Position numbers and translations under genes: made by a program
Notes under the pieces: model-generated
What the model saw: the letters and a program-made list of their open reading frames with translations, nothing else
What the model was told of the DNA's origin: nothing
The model's database searches: none
Part shown: in pieces, positions 8,289 to 16,660 of the stretch
Position numbering within the stretch: the first letter of the stretch is position 1
Layout of the letters: each line of letters starts with the position of its first letter
NCBI GenBank assembly: GCA_965237895.1
Contig: CBDEGR010000001.1
Location: 62,001 to 126,000, forward strand
Length of the DNA stretch: 64,000 bases
Direction of reading: 5' to 3'
From: CBDEGR01 sp965237895
GTDB lineage: Bacteria > Acidobacteriota > Terriglobia > UBA7540 > JAPUME01

Positions 8289-8315
8289 GATCGCGCTAAC
8301 GATCGGGATTTTTTT
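8286..8315 (+). terminator. Rho-independent terminator
   Basis: Stem CCCGATCG (8286-8293), loop CGCTAA, stem CGATCGGG (8300-8307), followed at once by A and seven T. A textbook intrinsic terminator on the plus strand, 86 bases before the next gene start, so it would end transcription entering from the left or attenuate the downstream operon. Confidence 0.8.
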
Positions 8316-8401
8316 ATGGCGGCCCCGGTTAGAGGGCACAACCACAGCATAGCCGGCGTGCCACGCAAGAGGGCCGTTGTTCCACCCCCGGGCGGGGTGC
8401 G

Positions 8402-8851
8402 ATGGCCAGAGAAGTGGTGTTACGGCAGTTGTCTTGCCGCTGGCCGGGTTGCGGGTTGGTGTTTTACATCTGCAGTTCCTGCTACCGGGGGCATCGCTAC
8501 TGCGGGGACAGGTGCCGAAAGAAAGCAAGGCGGGAACAGCGGCGGCGGGCCAACCAGCGACACCAGCAAAGCCGGGAGGGACGGCTCGATCACCGCGACC
8601 GCCAGCTGGCCTACCGGGACCGCTGCCGTCGCCGGCGCGTGACGGATCATACTTCCGCCGGCAAGGGCCGATCGGTCAAGATCGTGGAGCCATCGAGGGA
8701 AACGGGAAGGAGCGCTTCATTGGCGGAGGAATTGCAAGATCGGCCCCGGTTTGAGCGGCTGCAAAGCGCCATCCGGCCGGTTTGCATCCTGTGCGGGCGT
8801 GGTGGGCGCGTCGGCGTGAAGAGAATCGGCCCGGAGAGGCAGAAATCATGA
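8402..8851 (+). CDS. Zinc-ribbon protein of mobile elements
   Basis: 149 residues. The N-terminal part has two or three cysteine pairs: CRWPGCG, FYICSSCYRGHRYCGDRCRK, followed by a highly basic stretch (RREQRRRANQRHQQSREGRLDHRDRQLAYRDRC). I recognise this CxxC...CxxC...YCGxxCR plus RxxHRxRQxxYRxR pattern as a small conserved hypothetical protein found near insertion sequences and plasmid genes; its role is not established. The C-terminal half is less conserved-looking, with one further CILCGRGG pair. The last codons overlap the next start as ATGA. RNA or DNA binding is an inference from charge and zinc sites. Confidence 0.7.
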   Translation: MAREVVLRQLSCRWPGCGLVFYICSSCYRGHRYCGDRCRKKARREQRRRANQRHQQSREGRLDHRDRQLAYRDRCRRRRVTDHTSAGKGRSVKIVEPSRETGRSASLAEELQDRPRFERLQSAIRPVCILCGRGGRVGVKRIGPERQKS

Positions 8852-9039
8852 TTCGAGAAGAGGAAGAAGGGGGAGAGAAGTATCTATCGGTCGAAACCGA
8901 GGACGATTTTCACGAGGTGCTGAAGCGAGGCCATCCCATCGAGGTGACCTGTGAGCTGGCCGAGAAGATCGGCTTGCGTTTCGAGGACGTGGGGGAACTG
9001 GGCGACATCATCGAGGCGCACAAGGACGCCTGCCGATAA
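8848..9039 (+). CDS. Small acidic hypothetical protein
   Basis: 63 residues from the ATG at 8848, which overlaps the preceding stop (ATGA). Strongly acidic: IREEEEGGEKYLSVETEDDF, then LKRGHPIEVTCELAEKIGLRFEDVGELGDII. One compact helix-strand domain, no known family. Position in a tight operon ending two bases before ardC suggests co-expression with it. Confidence 0.65.
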   Translation: MIREEEEGGEKYLSVETEDDFHEVLKRGHPIEVTCELAEKIGLRFEDVGELGDIIEAHKDACR

Positions 9040-9041
9040 TC

Positions 9042-10112
9042 ATGACGAAAAATCAGGACCGCTCCGAACAATACGTACGCCAGGTTGCAGACGAACTCAT
9101 GGAACAGATCAAGGCGGGCGTGGCGCCGTGGCAGAAACCGTGGAAGCCGGGTGAGAAATGCATCTCGGAGAACCTCGCGACCGGCAAATCCTACACCGGC
9201 GGCAACAGCATCTACCTGATGTCGCGCGGCATCCGTCAGGGCCACGGAGATAACCGCTGGGGAACCTACAAGCAGATCGAGACGGCGGGCGGCCACGTCC
9301 GCAAAGGGGAACGCGGCACCAAGGTGCTGTTTTACACCGATCGTGCCCGGACCCCGGCCAAAGACGAGGCCGGAAAGCCGCTGAAGGACAAGGACGGCAA
9401 GCCGGTCTATGAGGAGTATCGACGCAGCCATCCCGTCGTGCGGCAGTACACGGTGTTCAACGTCGAGCAAGCCGACGGACTGAACCTGCCGCCGCGCGAA
9501 GCGCAAGCGCCGCCGGAGTGGAAGGCGCACGAGAAAGCGGAGATTGCGATCCGAAAGAGCGGCGTCAAGATAAGCCACGTTGCCGGAGATCAAGCGTACT
9601 ACAGCCTCGACACAGATCGCGTGACGCTACCCGAACGCGGACAGTTTGCGAAGGCCATCGGCTACTACCAGACGGCGCTGCACGAACTGGGCCACGCCAC
9701 CGGCCACGAAAGCCGCTTGAATCGGAAAACGCTGCAAGAAGGTATTGCGCAGGGATTCGGGAGCGAAGCCTACGCGCGCGAAGAACTGCGGGCAGAGATC
9801 AGCGCCATGATGACGGGCCAACGAGTAGGCGTCGGACATGACGGCGGGCGCGGCGCAGCCTACGTCGAGAACTGGCTCAAGGTGCTGCAGAAGGAGCCGC
9901 GCGAGATTTACCACGCGGCCAGCGAAGCGCAGAAAATCTCCGACTACCTCACCCAACCGATGCGCGATCGAGCTGCCGAACAGGAAAAGAAGCAGGGAGA
10001 GCTGGCGCAGAAGTACTCCCACGCAGCCGGGCCGCAGATCAGCCACACACCCAGCCCCCAGGCGAAAGCGAAAGCACAGGAATTGGAACGGGACGCAGGC
10101 TCCAGTCGCTAG
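9042..10112 (+). CDS. ardC: ArdC-family antirestriction protein / zincin metalloprotease
   Basis: 356 residues with the two ArdC domains. The N-terminal ~130 residues (DUF1738/ssDNA-binding): VRQVADELMEQIKAGVAPWQ and KSYTGGNSIYLMSRG, then GTYKQIETAGGHVRKGERGT. The C-terminal domain is a zincin-like protease with the zinc motif HELGH in TALHELGHATGHESRL near residue 213 and a downstream acidic helix EELRAEISAMMTG. ArdC proteins on plasmids bind single-stranded DNA and counter host restriction of incoming DNA. It starts two bases after the previous gene and precedes the T4SS genes, where antirestriction genes are usually found. The last ~60 residues are low complexity. Confidence 0.9.
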   Translation: MTKNQDRSEQYVRQVADELMEQIKAGVAPWQKPWKPGEKCISENLATGKSYTGGNSIYLMSRGIRQGHGDNRWGTYKQIETAGGHVRKGERGTKVLFYTDRARTPAKDEAGKPLKDKDGKPVYEEYRRSHPVVRQYTVFNVEQADGLNLPPREAQAPPEWKAHEKAEIAIRKSGVKISHVAGDQAYYSLDTDRVTLPERGQFAKAIGYYQTALHELGHATGHESRLNRKTLQEGIAQGFGSEAYAREELRAEISAMMTGQRVGVGHDGGRGAAYVENWLKVLQKEPREIYHAASEAQKISDYLTQPMRDRAAEQEKKQGELAQKYSHAAGPQISHTPSPQAKAKAQELERDAGSSR

Positions 10113-10129
10113 CCCGGTGAGGATCACAG

Positions 10130-11038
10130 ATGTTTGACCGACTCGACATCCTGACCCGAGACGACAGCCGCAGTCGTACACCTATCCCCACCCGTTCGCG
10201 TTCCGACCGGGAACGCGAGCAGCCTCGCATGGGACATCGGCGCGAGCACGAACCGCGCCAGGACAAACGCGGCTTTCAGGAGCGCGTCGAAGGGGCGCTG
10301 GCCGACGTAGGGATGTATCGCAACGTCTCCTACCGCGACCTGGTGGAGTCGCAATTCGGGGGACATCCCTACACGGCGCGGCGGGCTGTCGATCGCATGA
10401 TACGAGACGGCCATATGCAGGAACACCAGACAAAGGGGCCGAGGGGCGGCACATACAAAGTGCTCACCTTGACCGAGGCCGGGGCGCGGAAAGCGCGCGA
10501 TTACGCCGTCGAGCAGGGATTCGACAAGGAACAGCAAACCTGGTCCGGGCTGGTGAAGCGTGGCGAGTTGAGCCACGACACCGCCGTTTACCGGGCGGCT
10601 CGGATAGAGCAGCGGCGCCTTCTGCAACAAGGGGCCAGGATCCGTCGAGTACGGATTGACGCCGAAATGAAAAAACAGGTGGCGCGGGCCACCGAAACGG
10701 CGCGGGCCACCGAAGGCAGGGCGGCGGCAGACGCAGCGCGGCGCAAGGCCGCTCAGGATTTAGAGCTGCCCATCCAAAAGGGCCGGGTCGTCTATCCCGA
10801 CGCGCAGATTGAATATCTGGACAGCGAGGGCCGCAGCGGGCGCGTCAACGTCGAGATTGCCTCGGAACACTACAGCGGCCGCACCATCACCGCCAAAGCA
10901 CAGGCCGGATTCCAGATGCACGGCAGCGGTGGACGGGCAATCGCCGCGATTCGCCGGGTGCTCGGCAATGGAGGGCGCGACGGCAGAGGCGGCGGCGCAC
11001 CCGCACGGGGTGGGCGAGAGGGCTCGATCGAGCTATAA
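10130..11038 (+). CDS. Winged-helix DNA-binding protein (putative relaxosome or regulator)
   Basis: 302 residues. Residues 1-50 are disordered and Arg-rich. Residues about 55-115 resemble a winged helix of the PadR/MarR or replication-relaxation type: ADVGMYRNVSYRDLVESQFG, TARRAVDRMIRDG, then LTLTEAGARKARDYA. A coiled-coil segment (residues 165-205, MKKQVARATETARATEGRAA) leads to a C-terminal domain with LPIQKGRVVYPDAQIEYLD that resembles the nuclease-like C-terminus of replication-relaxation proteins. Plasmid proteins of this build sit beside T4SS genes. No relaxase tyrosine or HUH motif is seen. It may be a transcription regulator or accessory relaxosome protein. Confidence 0.55.
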   Translation: MFDRLDILTRDDSRSRTPIPTRSRSDREREQPRMGHRREHEPRQDKRGFQERVEGALADVGMYRNVSYRDLVESQFGGHPYTARRAVDRMIRDGHMQEHQTKGPRGGTYKVLTLTEAGARKARDYAVEQGFDKEQQTWSGLVKRGELSHDTAVYRAARIEQRRLLQQGARIRRVRIDAEMKKQVARATETARATEGRAAADAARRKAAQDLELPIQKGRVVYPDAQIEYLDSEGRSGRVNVEIASEHYSGRTITAKAQAGFQMHGSGGRAIAAIRRVLGNGGRDGRGGGAPARGGREGSIEL

Positions 11039-11041
11039 GCT

Positions 11042-11362
11042 ATGCAACCCTGGAAAGTCAGTATCGGACTCACCGTGACCGCTTCAGGCGTGGTTGCGAT
11101 CTTCGGCTTGCCGGAACTCTCCTATCTCAAACCGCACTGGAAGGTCCTGCTCCGCGACTACGGGTTGACCATCACCCTCTATGGCGGACTGGCCGTTGTC
11201 TCGTTCGCTTTCTCGATCTATGCAGGCGCCCGCTCTTTAGGACTGGCCGATTTAGGGCGCAAGGTTGATCTGGTGGAGCGTTCGATCCGGCGCGGAGAGG
11301 GCGGCGACCCCGAACTCGCAGAGGCTTTGCACAATCAGTCAAAGGGGAAGTTTCCGGACTGA
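11042..11362 (+). CDS. Small membrane protein of the T4SS operon
   Basis: 106 residues. Two hydrophobic stretches, about 8-25 (IGLTVTASGVVAIFGLP) and 45-65 (LTITLYGGLAVVSFAFSIY), then a charged cytoplasmic tail. It begins three bases after the preceding stop and lies 30 bases before virB2. It does not resemble a known VirB or Trb subunit; an accessory or entry-exclusion role is possible but unsupported. Confidence 0.6.
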   Translation: MQPWKVSIGLTVTASGVVAIFGLPELSYLKPHWKVLLRDYGLTITLYGGLAVVSFAFSIYAGARSLGLADLGRKVDLVERSIRRGEGGDPELAEALHNQSKGKFPD

Positions 11363-11392
11363 CTACCAACCGAACCAACAAAGGAGCAAGTC

Positions 11393-11683
11393 ATGACTTC
11401 ACGATTTCCCAAATTCCGTACCGCGGCGCTAATGACCGGCATGGGTTTGCTGATGCAACAGGAGCTTTTAGCCCAGGGCGTGAGTCCGTGGCTTGATGCG
11501 ATCAACGTGCTACAGACGGCCTTCACCGGCCCCATCGCGCGCGGGCTGAGCCTGATTGCCATTGTGGTGGGCGGACTGATGTTCGCATTTGGCGAGGGCG
11601 GCAGCAAGCGGGCTTTGGCCGGGATCATATTCGGATTAGGCATGGCGATGGGCGCAGCCAATTTCCTGACCTGGTTGTTCTGA
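11393..11683 (+). CDS. virB2: T4SS pilin, VirB2/TrbC family
   Basis: 96 residues, the usual size. An N-terminal signal segment (about 1-28, ending LLAQG) is followed by two hydrophobic helices, GLSLIAIVVGGLMFAFG and ALAGIIFGLGMAMGAANFLT, split by a short polar loop (EGGSKR). This is the VirB2/TrbC layout; the mature protein would form the conjugative pilus. The ribosome site is AAGGAGCAAGTC before the ATG. It overlaps the next gene by one base. Confidence 0.9.
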   Translation: MTSRFPKFRTAALMTGMGLLMQQELLAQGVSPWLDAINVLQTAFTGPIARGLSLIAIVVGGLMFAFGEGGSKRALAGIIFGLGMAMGAANFLTWLF

Positions 11684-11982
11684 TGCAGGGCGCGAAGACG
11701 TGGCCGGCCTATCCGGCCTTGAGCGCGCCGCTCACGATCATGGGAGTCGAGCGCCGCTGGTTTCTGCTCAGCGCCATGTTGGGGCTGGCCATGTGGAACG
11801 CCATCAACTCACTGGTGACGGGCGGCGTGATCTTCGTGGTGCTCTACGGCGCCGGCTGGTTTGCGTGGCGCGAGGACCCCAACATGGTTGAAATCCTGCG
11901 AGCCTCTACTCGTTTCAAGGCCCGCTACGATCCCGGCAAGTGGGCCGATTCCCCCTGGTATCTGCTAATCCGAGGGCGCTGA
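11683..11982 (+). CDS. virB3: T4SS inner-membrane protein, VirB3/TrbD family
   Basis: 99 residues. Characteristic start region YPALSAPLTIMGVERRWF then two membrane helices (FLLSAMLGLAMWNAINSL, GGVIFVVLYGAGWFAW) and the family's REDPNMVEIL segment. VirB3 is an inner-membrane part of the mating-pair channel and works with the ATPase VirB4, whose gene follows with an ATGA overlap. Confidence 0.9.
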   Translation: MQGAKTWPAYPALSAPLTIMGVERRWFLLSAMLGLAMWNAINSLVTGGVIFVVLYGAGWFAWREDPNMVEILRASTRFKARYDPGKWADSPWYLLIRGR

Positions 11983-14423
11983 TGAATGTGGACCAAGAAC
12001 TATCCGACTACAACGCAGCAGGGGCGCTGGCCGAGGAAATCCCTTATTGGGGTTGGCTGGAGGACGGGCGAACCTGTTTGACCCGTTCCGGCGAACTGGT
12101 GAGCATAGCGCGGCTATCGCCCGCCGTGCTGGACGGGCGAACACCCGAACAGATGGACACGGTGCTGGAGCGCTGGCAGCGGATGCTTTCCGGGGCCGAT
12201 TCCTGGACGCGCATTTACTTCTATCTGTTTCGCCGGGCCCCTCGATTCGATCCCGGAGAGCTGGGCGAGCAATCCACCGTTGCCGCCATCTCGCAGCGGC
12301 GGCGGCGGTCTTTCCTGAGCAGGCGCGTGCAAGACATCCAGACCTATATTGCCTGGTGTCACGATCCCCGGCTCTCATCCGCCTCCAAAGGCCGGTCGAA
12401 TCAAGCTTGGTGGAAATCCTACCTGCAGCACTGGCTTGCCCGGCGGCGCAACCCGCATGAATCGGTCTATCTACTCACCGAGATTGAAGCGGCCGCGGGG
12501 CGCTTCCGCCAGTTGGTCGATGCCTCATGCGCCCTGGTATCGGACTTGACGCCGCTCGAGCTGCTGGACGCCGAGGCGGGATCAGGTGTCTTGAGCGAGC
12601 TCATCAATCGACCCGGCCGCCCCGGCGGCGGCTGGGAGGGAGCCACCGGAAGCGGCATGAACTGGCGGCTGGCCCGAAGCGAGCTGGAGGCCGAGCGGCG
12701 TTACCTACGCCTGGACGGCGAGCCCGTCATTCTGTACTCGCTGCTATCGCCCCCAGGTGGTGCGAGGGCAAACCTGTTGAACGACCTGTACCGCCTCGAC
12801 GCCACCATGACCGTGGCGCTGGAATGGCGGCCCTGGGAGTTCGATTCAGCACGGCGGAAGATACGCGGGGCGCAGCGGCATTACTTCTCGAAGCGCTACT
12901 CCATGATGGCTCACATGCAGGAGACCGAGGGCACCAGCTCGGCGATGGTCGACAGCGCCGCCGATGCGGAATCCAGCCGCTTGGGGAATGCGCTGGTAGA
13001 ACTTGAAACGGAAGGGATCGCCTACGGCGACCTGGCGCTCACCATCTCGCTGCACGGTGACCTGGAGCAGACCGAACGGCTGGACGGTGATATCCACCGC
13101 ATCTTTGCCAGTCACGACGCCAAGGCGATCCGGGAAGGGTACGGCCAGTTGGCAACCTGGTTCTGCCGCATACCGGCGCAGCCGAGAAAGCGGCAGGTCC
13201 GATCCGTCTTTGTTTCGGCCGGAGCTGCAGCTTGCATGGCTCCGATATTTGGGCCGCCAAGTGGTAACCCACGGAGCGGCCACTTGCGACGCGACGCGCT
13301 GGCGATCCTGGAAACGCAGTGGAAGACGCCTTACTACTACGATCTGTTCCACGGCGACGTGGGACACACCCTGGTGCTGGGGGCGACCGGCGCGGGCAAG
13401 AGCTTCACGTTGAACTTTTTGCTTGTGCAGGCTCTACAGTACGATCCCCGAGTTCTGATTCTCGATTTGGGCGGTTCCTACCGTTGGCTGACCCGCTTTC
13501 TGGGAGGCGGCTATCTGGAACTCTCCCCCGACGACGATGCCGGCGAGGGAGGCTTCCGCTTGCGGCCTTTCGCGCTGCCGGCAGGAGAGCGTACCTTTCA
13601 GTTTTTGACGGGCTGGATCACGCGCCTGCTCCGCATCGGCGGCTGGCAGGTGAGCGGGGAAGACCCCAGCGAGATCCGCGCCCGCATCGAGGACCTGTAC
13701 GCGTTCGGGCCGGAGCGCCGCACCTTGGGGGTGCTGGTGAAGAGCTTGCCCTCCAAGATGTGGCCCGCGCTAGGGCGCTGGTACGGCGAGGGCGCTTGGG
13801 GAAAATACTTCGACAACCCGGCGGGCGAGAAAGACCTCGAGCTTGCCGACTGGCAGGTGATCGATCTGGCCGGAGCCGCCGAGCATGAGGACTTATGCGA
13901 GGCGGCGCTGTTCTATCTTCTGGAGCGGATGCGGCTGGCGCTGGAGAATCCAGCCGAGACGGCGCGTGTGAAGTTGATGGTGGTGGACGAAGCCTGGCGG
14001 TATCTCCGCGATCCGGCGGTGCTGAGCTATCTCGCCGAGGCCGCCAAGACCTGGAGGAAGAAGAATGCGGCCTTGATTATGGCGACGCAAAGCGCCGTGG
14101 ACGTGACCGGCACCGCCGGAGCCGAGGCGTTGCTGGAATCCATGCCGACCAAGCTTTTCCTTGCCAACCCGGAGCTGCCGGCCAAGGCAGCCGACATCTT
14201 TCGCCTGAATCCCTCCGAGGTGGACACCATACGCGGTTTGATACCCAAGCGCGAGCTGTATCTGCGGCGGCCGGAGGCGGCCGGCAAACTTCGACTCGAA
14301 GTGGACCCGCAAAGCTACTGGCTCTATACCAGCTCGCCCCGCGACGCCCAGGCGCGGGCGGAGGCGGTAGAACTGCATGGTCTGGAGGGTGCGCTCGAAT
14401 ATCTAGCAAACCAACGGAGGTAG
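11982..14423 (+). CDS. virB4: T4SS ATPase, VirB4/TrbE family
   Basis: 813 residues from the ATG at 11982 that overlaps the virB3 stop. N-terminal CagE/TrbE/VirB domain, then a RecA-like ATPase: Walker A GATGAGKSFT near residue 467 and Walker B VKLMVVDEAWRYL near 662, with ATQSAVDV (sensor-type) after it. VirB4 powers pilus assembly and substrate transfer at the inner membrane. Length matches the family, and there are no interruptions. Confidence 0.95.
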   Translation: MNVDQELSDYNAAGALAEEIPYWGWLEDGRTCLTRSGELVSIARLSPAVLDGRTPEQMDTVLERWQRMLSGADSWTRIYFYLFRRAPRFDPGELGEQSTVAAISQRRRRSFLSRRVQDIQTYIAWCHDPRLSSASKGRSNQAWWKSYLQHWLARRRNPHESVYLLTEIEAAAGRFRQLVDASCALVSDLTPLELLDAEAGSGVLSELINRPGRPGGGWEGATGSGMNWRLARSELEAERRYLRLDGEPVILYSLLSPPGGARANLLNDLYRLDATMTVALEWRPWEFDSARRKIRGAQRHYFSKRYSMMAHMQETEGTSSAMVDSAADAESSRLGNALVELETEGIAYGDLALTISLHGDLEQTERLDGDIHRIFASHDAKAIREGYGQLATWFCRIPAQPRKRQVRSVFVSAGAAACMAPIFGPPSGNPRSGHLRRDALAILETQWKTPYYYDLFHGDVGHTLVLGATGAGKSFTLNFLLVQALQYDPRVLILDLGGSYRWLTRFLGGGYLELSPDDDAGEGGFRLRPFALPAGERTFQFLTGWITRLLRIGGWQVSGEDPSEIRARIEDLYAFGPERRTLGVLVKSLPSKMWPALGRWYGEGAWGKYFDNPAGEKDLELADWQVIDLAGAAEHEDLCEAALFYLLERMRLALENPAETARVKLMVVDEAWRYLRDPAVLSYLAEAAKTWRKKNAALIMATQSAVDVTGTAGAEALLESMPTKLFLANPELPAKAADIFRLNPSEVDTIRGLIPKRELYLRRPEAAGKLRLEVDPQSYWLYTSSPRDAQARAEAVELHGLEGALEYLANQRR

Positions 14424-14427
14424 CACC

Positions 14428-15303
14428 ATGAAACTCATCATACTTGCCGTTCTGATATTGCTGACGGCAATACCCATCACCGCACAGGAAACACCGGAAG
14501 CGGCGGCTGCGCTCAGCGCCGCCAGCACGGCGGAAGCAGCAATAATCCGCGTGGGCGACAACCCGGATCGGATCATCCGCGTGCGCACCAGAGTGCGTCA
14601 CACCACCGTGATCCAGCTTCCGGGACGCGAGAACATTCTTGACTTTGTGGTAGGCGATTCCGAGTACTGGCACTTAACTGGAGCGGCCAATCTCGCCTTT
14701 CTGAAACCGATCAGCGAGGGCGTCAATACCAACGTCGCCCTGGTCTGCGAATCCGGGCGCATCTACTCCTTCCTTGTCTCCGAGCAGCCCGGCCAACCGC
14801 ATTTAGTCGTGCGGATCGCCAGCGCGGCCGAGAGCGACCCCCGGATTTCACCCGGCGGGCATGAGCCCGTCTTTGTGGCGCGGGATCAGGTTGCAGGCTA
14901 TCAACAGATGGCGGAGCAGGCGCGGCAAACCGCCGTGGCCGCGCAGGCCCAGGCGGAACAGCAGATCGCGGCAGTACGGCAGGAGGCCGAGGCAGAGATC
15001 AATTCCTTCCGGGCCGTCTATCCCACGCGCATAAAGTTTCCCTACCGGTTAGCCGACAAGGCGCGCAAGTGGCCGTTCCTGGTGCAAGGGATGTGGCACG
15101 ACGGGCAATTCACCTATCTGCGCTCCAACGCTCAGGAGTCCCCGGCGCTCTATGAGATCAAAGACGGCAAACCGGCGCTGGTAGCCTACGACCTGACCGA
15201 GGACGGTCTGTATGTCGCCCGGCACCTGCTGGGCGATGGATGGCTACAGATCGGAAAGGAAAAGGCTCAGTGGAAGGTTGAAAAACGGGAGCTTGAACCA
15301 TGA
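14428..15303 (+). CDS. virB9: T4SS outer-core protein, VirB9/TrbG family
   Basis: 291 residues with a signal peptide (about 1-19, MKLIILAVLILLTAIPITAQ). The VirB9-type N-terminal beta domain includes HTTVIQLPGRENILDFVVGD, LAFLKPISEGVNTNVALV and then a Gln/Ala-rich helical linker (QMAEQARQTAVAAQAQAEQQ) before the C-terminal beta domain (FPYRLADKARKWPFLVQGMW). VirB9 lies in the periplasm and joins VirB10 in the outer-membrane core. It overlaps virB10 by four bases. The Gln/Ala linker is longer than in typical TrbG, which is a modest oddity. Confidence 0.9.
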   Translation: MKLIILAVLILLTAIPITAQETPEAAAALSAASTAEAAIIRVGDNPDRIIRVRTRVRHTTVIQLPGRENILDFVVGDSEYWHLTGAANLAFLKPISEGVNTNVALVCESGRIYSFLVSEQPGQPHLVVRIASAAESDPRISPGGHEPVFVARDQVAGYQQMAEQARQTAVAAQAQAEQQIAAVRQEAEAEINSFRAVYPTRIKFPYRLADKARKWPFLVQGMWHDGQFTYLRSNAQESPALYEIKDGKPALVAYDLTEDGLYVARHLLGDGWLQIGKEKAQWKVEKRELEP

Positions 15304-16634
15304 GCCAATGGAAACGGATCCACGAACAGGCGACCGGCGCTTTGCCGGTCGCCACCCTCACCAAATGGGGAGCAGCGTTGATTGCCTTGCTGCTCGCCGC
15401 GTTTCTGCTCACGCAATCCATCTTTAACTCCGCGCCGGAGGAAGTCGAAGTGGCGGCCACCGGGGGACAAGAACCGGCAGGACCCGGCGCGCAAGCGCAG
15501 GTTGCAGCCCGCATCCGCGAAGAAGGGTTGAGACAGGAGGCACAACGGCAAGCGGCGGAGCGAGACCTCCAACGGCGGCGGGAACTCGGAATTACCCCCC
15601 CGCGCGCCACCGCTTCGATGTTGCCGGGCGGCATTATCGGCGGCGATCCGATCATGCCGTCGAGCGAAGCCGAGGCGGAATTGAGAGAGGTATTGCGCCT
15701 GGAAGAGATCGAGCGGCGCAACCGCTCACTCCGGTCCGCGCCGGTTGCGCAGACCTACCGGGGAGTGAACGACACACCACCGTTGCAAGCGGCGGCGGAG
15801 AGTGCAGCGCCGGAGATCTCATCCGGCACGCAAACCGCGCAGGCGTTTGAGCCGCCCCCGGCCACAGGACAGAGCTTCCAACAATCGCTGGAGATGTTCC
15901 GGGAGGCCGTCACCGACCTGGAAGCCTCGCAAACCGATCCAGCTCAGGAGCCGCCGCCGGAGCATGAAGGAGAGTTGACCCTGCCACCCGGACTCGGAGC
16001 GGCGGCAGAGGCACTTGCCGCGCCGACGAAGGACTACGAGAATCCAACTCCGAGCGTCGAACCCGCAGACCCGCCCGGCTTCGAGCGAATCTATGAAGGC
16101 TCGTTCCTGGAGGCGGTGCTGGTGACCCAGCTTTCCGGCGACTTTCCCGGCCCGGTGCTGGCGGCGGTGTCGGTTCCGTTTTACTCCGCCGATCGGCAGA
16201 GAGTTTTGGTTCCCCGAGGATCGAGAGTGATCGGCACGGCGGCGGCTGTCACCTCCCAGGATCAGTCCCGGCTGGTGGTGGGCTTTCACCGCTTGCTGTT
16301 TCCCGACGGCCGCTGGGTTGCCCTCGACTTTCACGGACTCAATCAAGTCGGCGAAGGAGCATTGAAGGACCAGGTGAACCGGCATTACCTCTCCATGTTT
16401 GCGGCTGTCGGAGCAGTCGGGGTGATCTCCGGCCTGACCTTGCAAGGCAGCGATCCATATGCCGGTGGTGCCCAAGGTTTCCGCGCTGGCAGCGGGCAAG
16501 GACTGGGTCGGAGCGCCACCCAAATCTTGCAGCGCTTTCTGAATCGTTTTCCCACCATCACGATTCGCGCCGGTCACCGGCTGCGTATCTGGTTCACTTC
16601 CGACGTACTGGTTCTCCGTCCCGCAGGACGGTGA
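15300..16634 (+). CDS. virB10: T4SS core protein, VirB10/TrbI family
   Basis: 444 residues. One transmembrane helix near residues 20-42 (TKWGAALIALLLAAFLLTQS), a long Pro/Glu/Ala-rich periplasmic linker (about 45-250), and the conserved C-terminal VirB10 domain: LVTQLSGDFPGPVLAAVSVP, LVPRGSRVIGTAAAV, GFHRLLFPDGRWVALDF and TITIRAGHRLRIWFTSD. VirB10 spans both membranes and opens the channel when the ATPases act. Starts at an ATGA overlap with virB9. Confidence 0.95.
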   Translation: MSQWKRIHEQATGALPVATLTKWGAALIALLLAAFLLTQSIFNSAPEEVEVAATGGQEPAGPGAQAQVAARIREEGLRQEAQRQAAERDLQRRRELGITPPRATASMLPGGIIGGDPIMPSSEAEAELREVLRLEEIERRNRSLRSAPVAQTYRGVNDTPPLQAAAESAAPEISSGTQTAQAFEPPPATGQSFQQSLEMFREAVTDLEASQTDPAQEPPPEHEGELTLPPGLGAAAEALAAPTKDYENPTPSVEPADPPGFERIYEGSFLEAVLVTQLSGDFPGPVLAAVSVPFYSADRQRVLVPRGSRVIGTAAAVTSQDQSRLVVGFHRLLFPDGRWVALDFHGLNQVGEGALKDQVNRHYLSMFAAVGAVGVISGLTLQGSDPYAGGAQGFRAGSGQGLGRSATQILQRFLNRFPTITIRAGHRLRIWFTSDVLVLRPAGR

Positions 16635-16660
16635 ACCACAACCCTGAAAGGAGACATACC

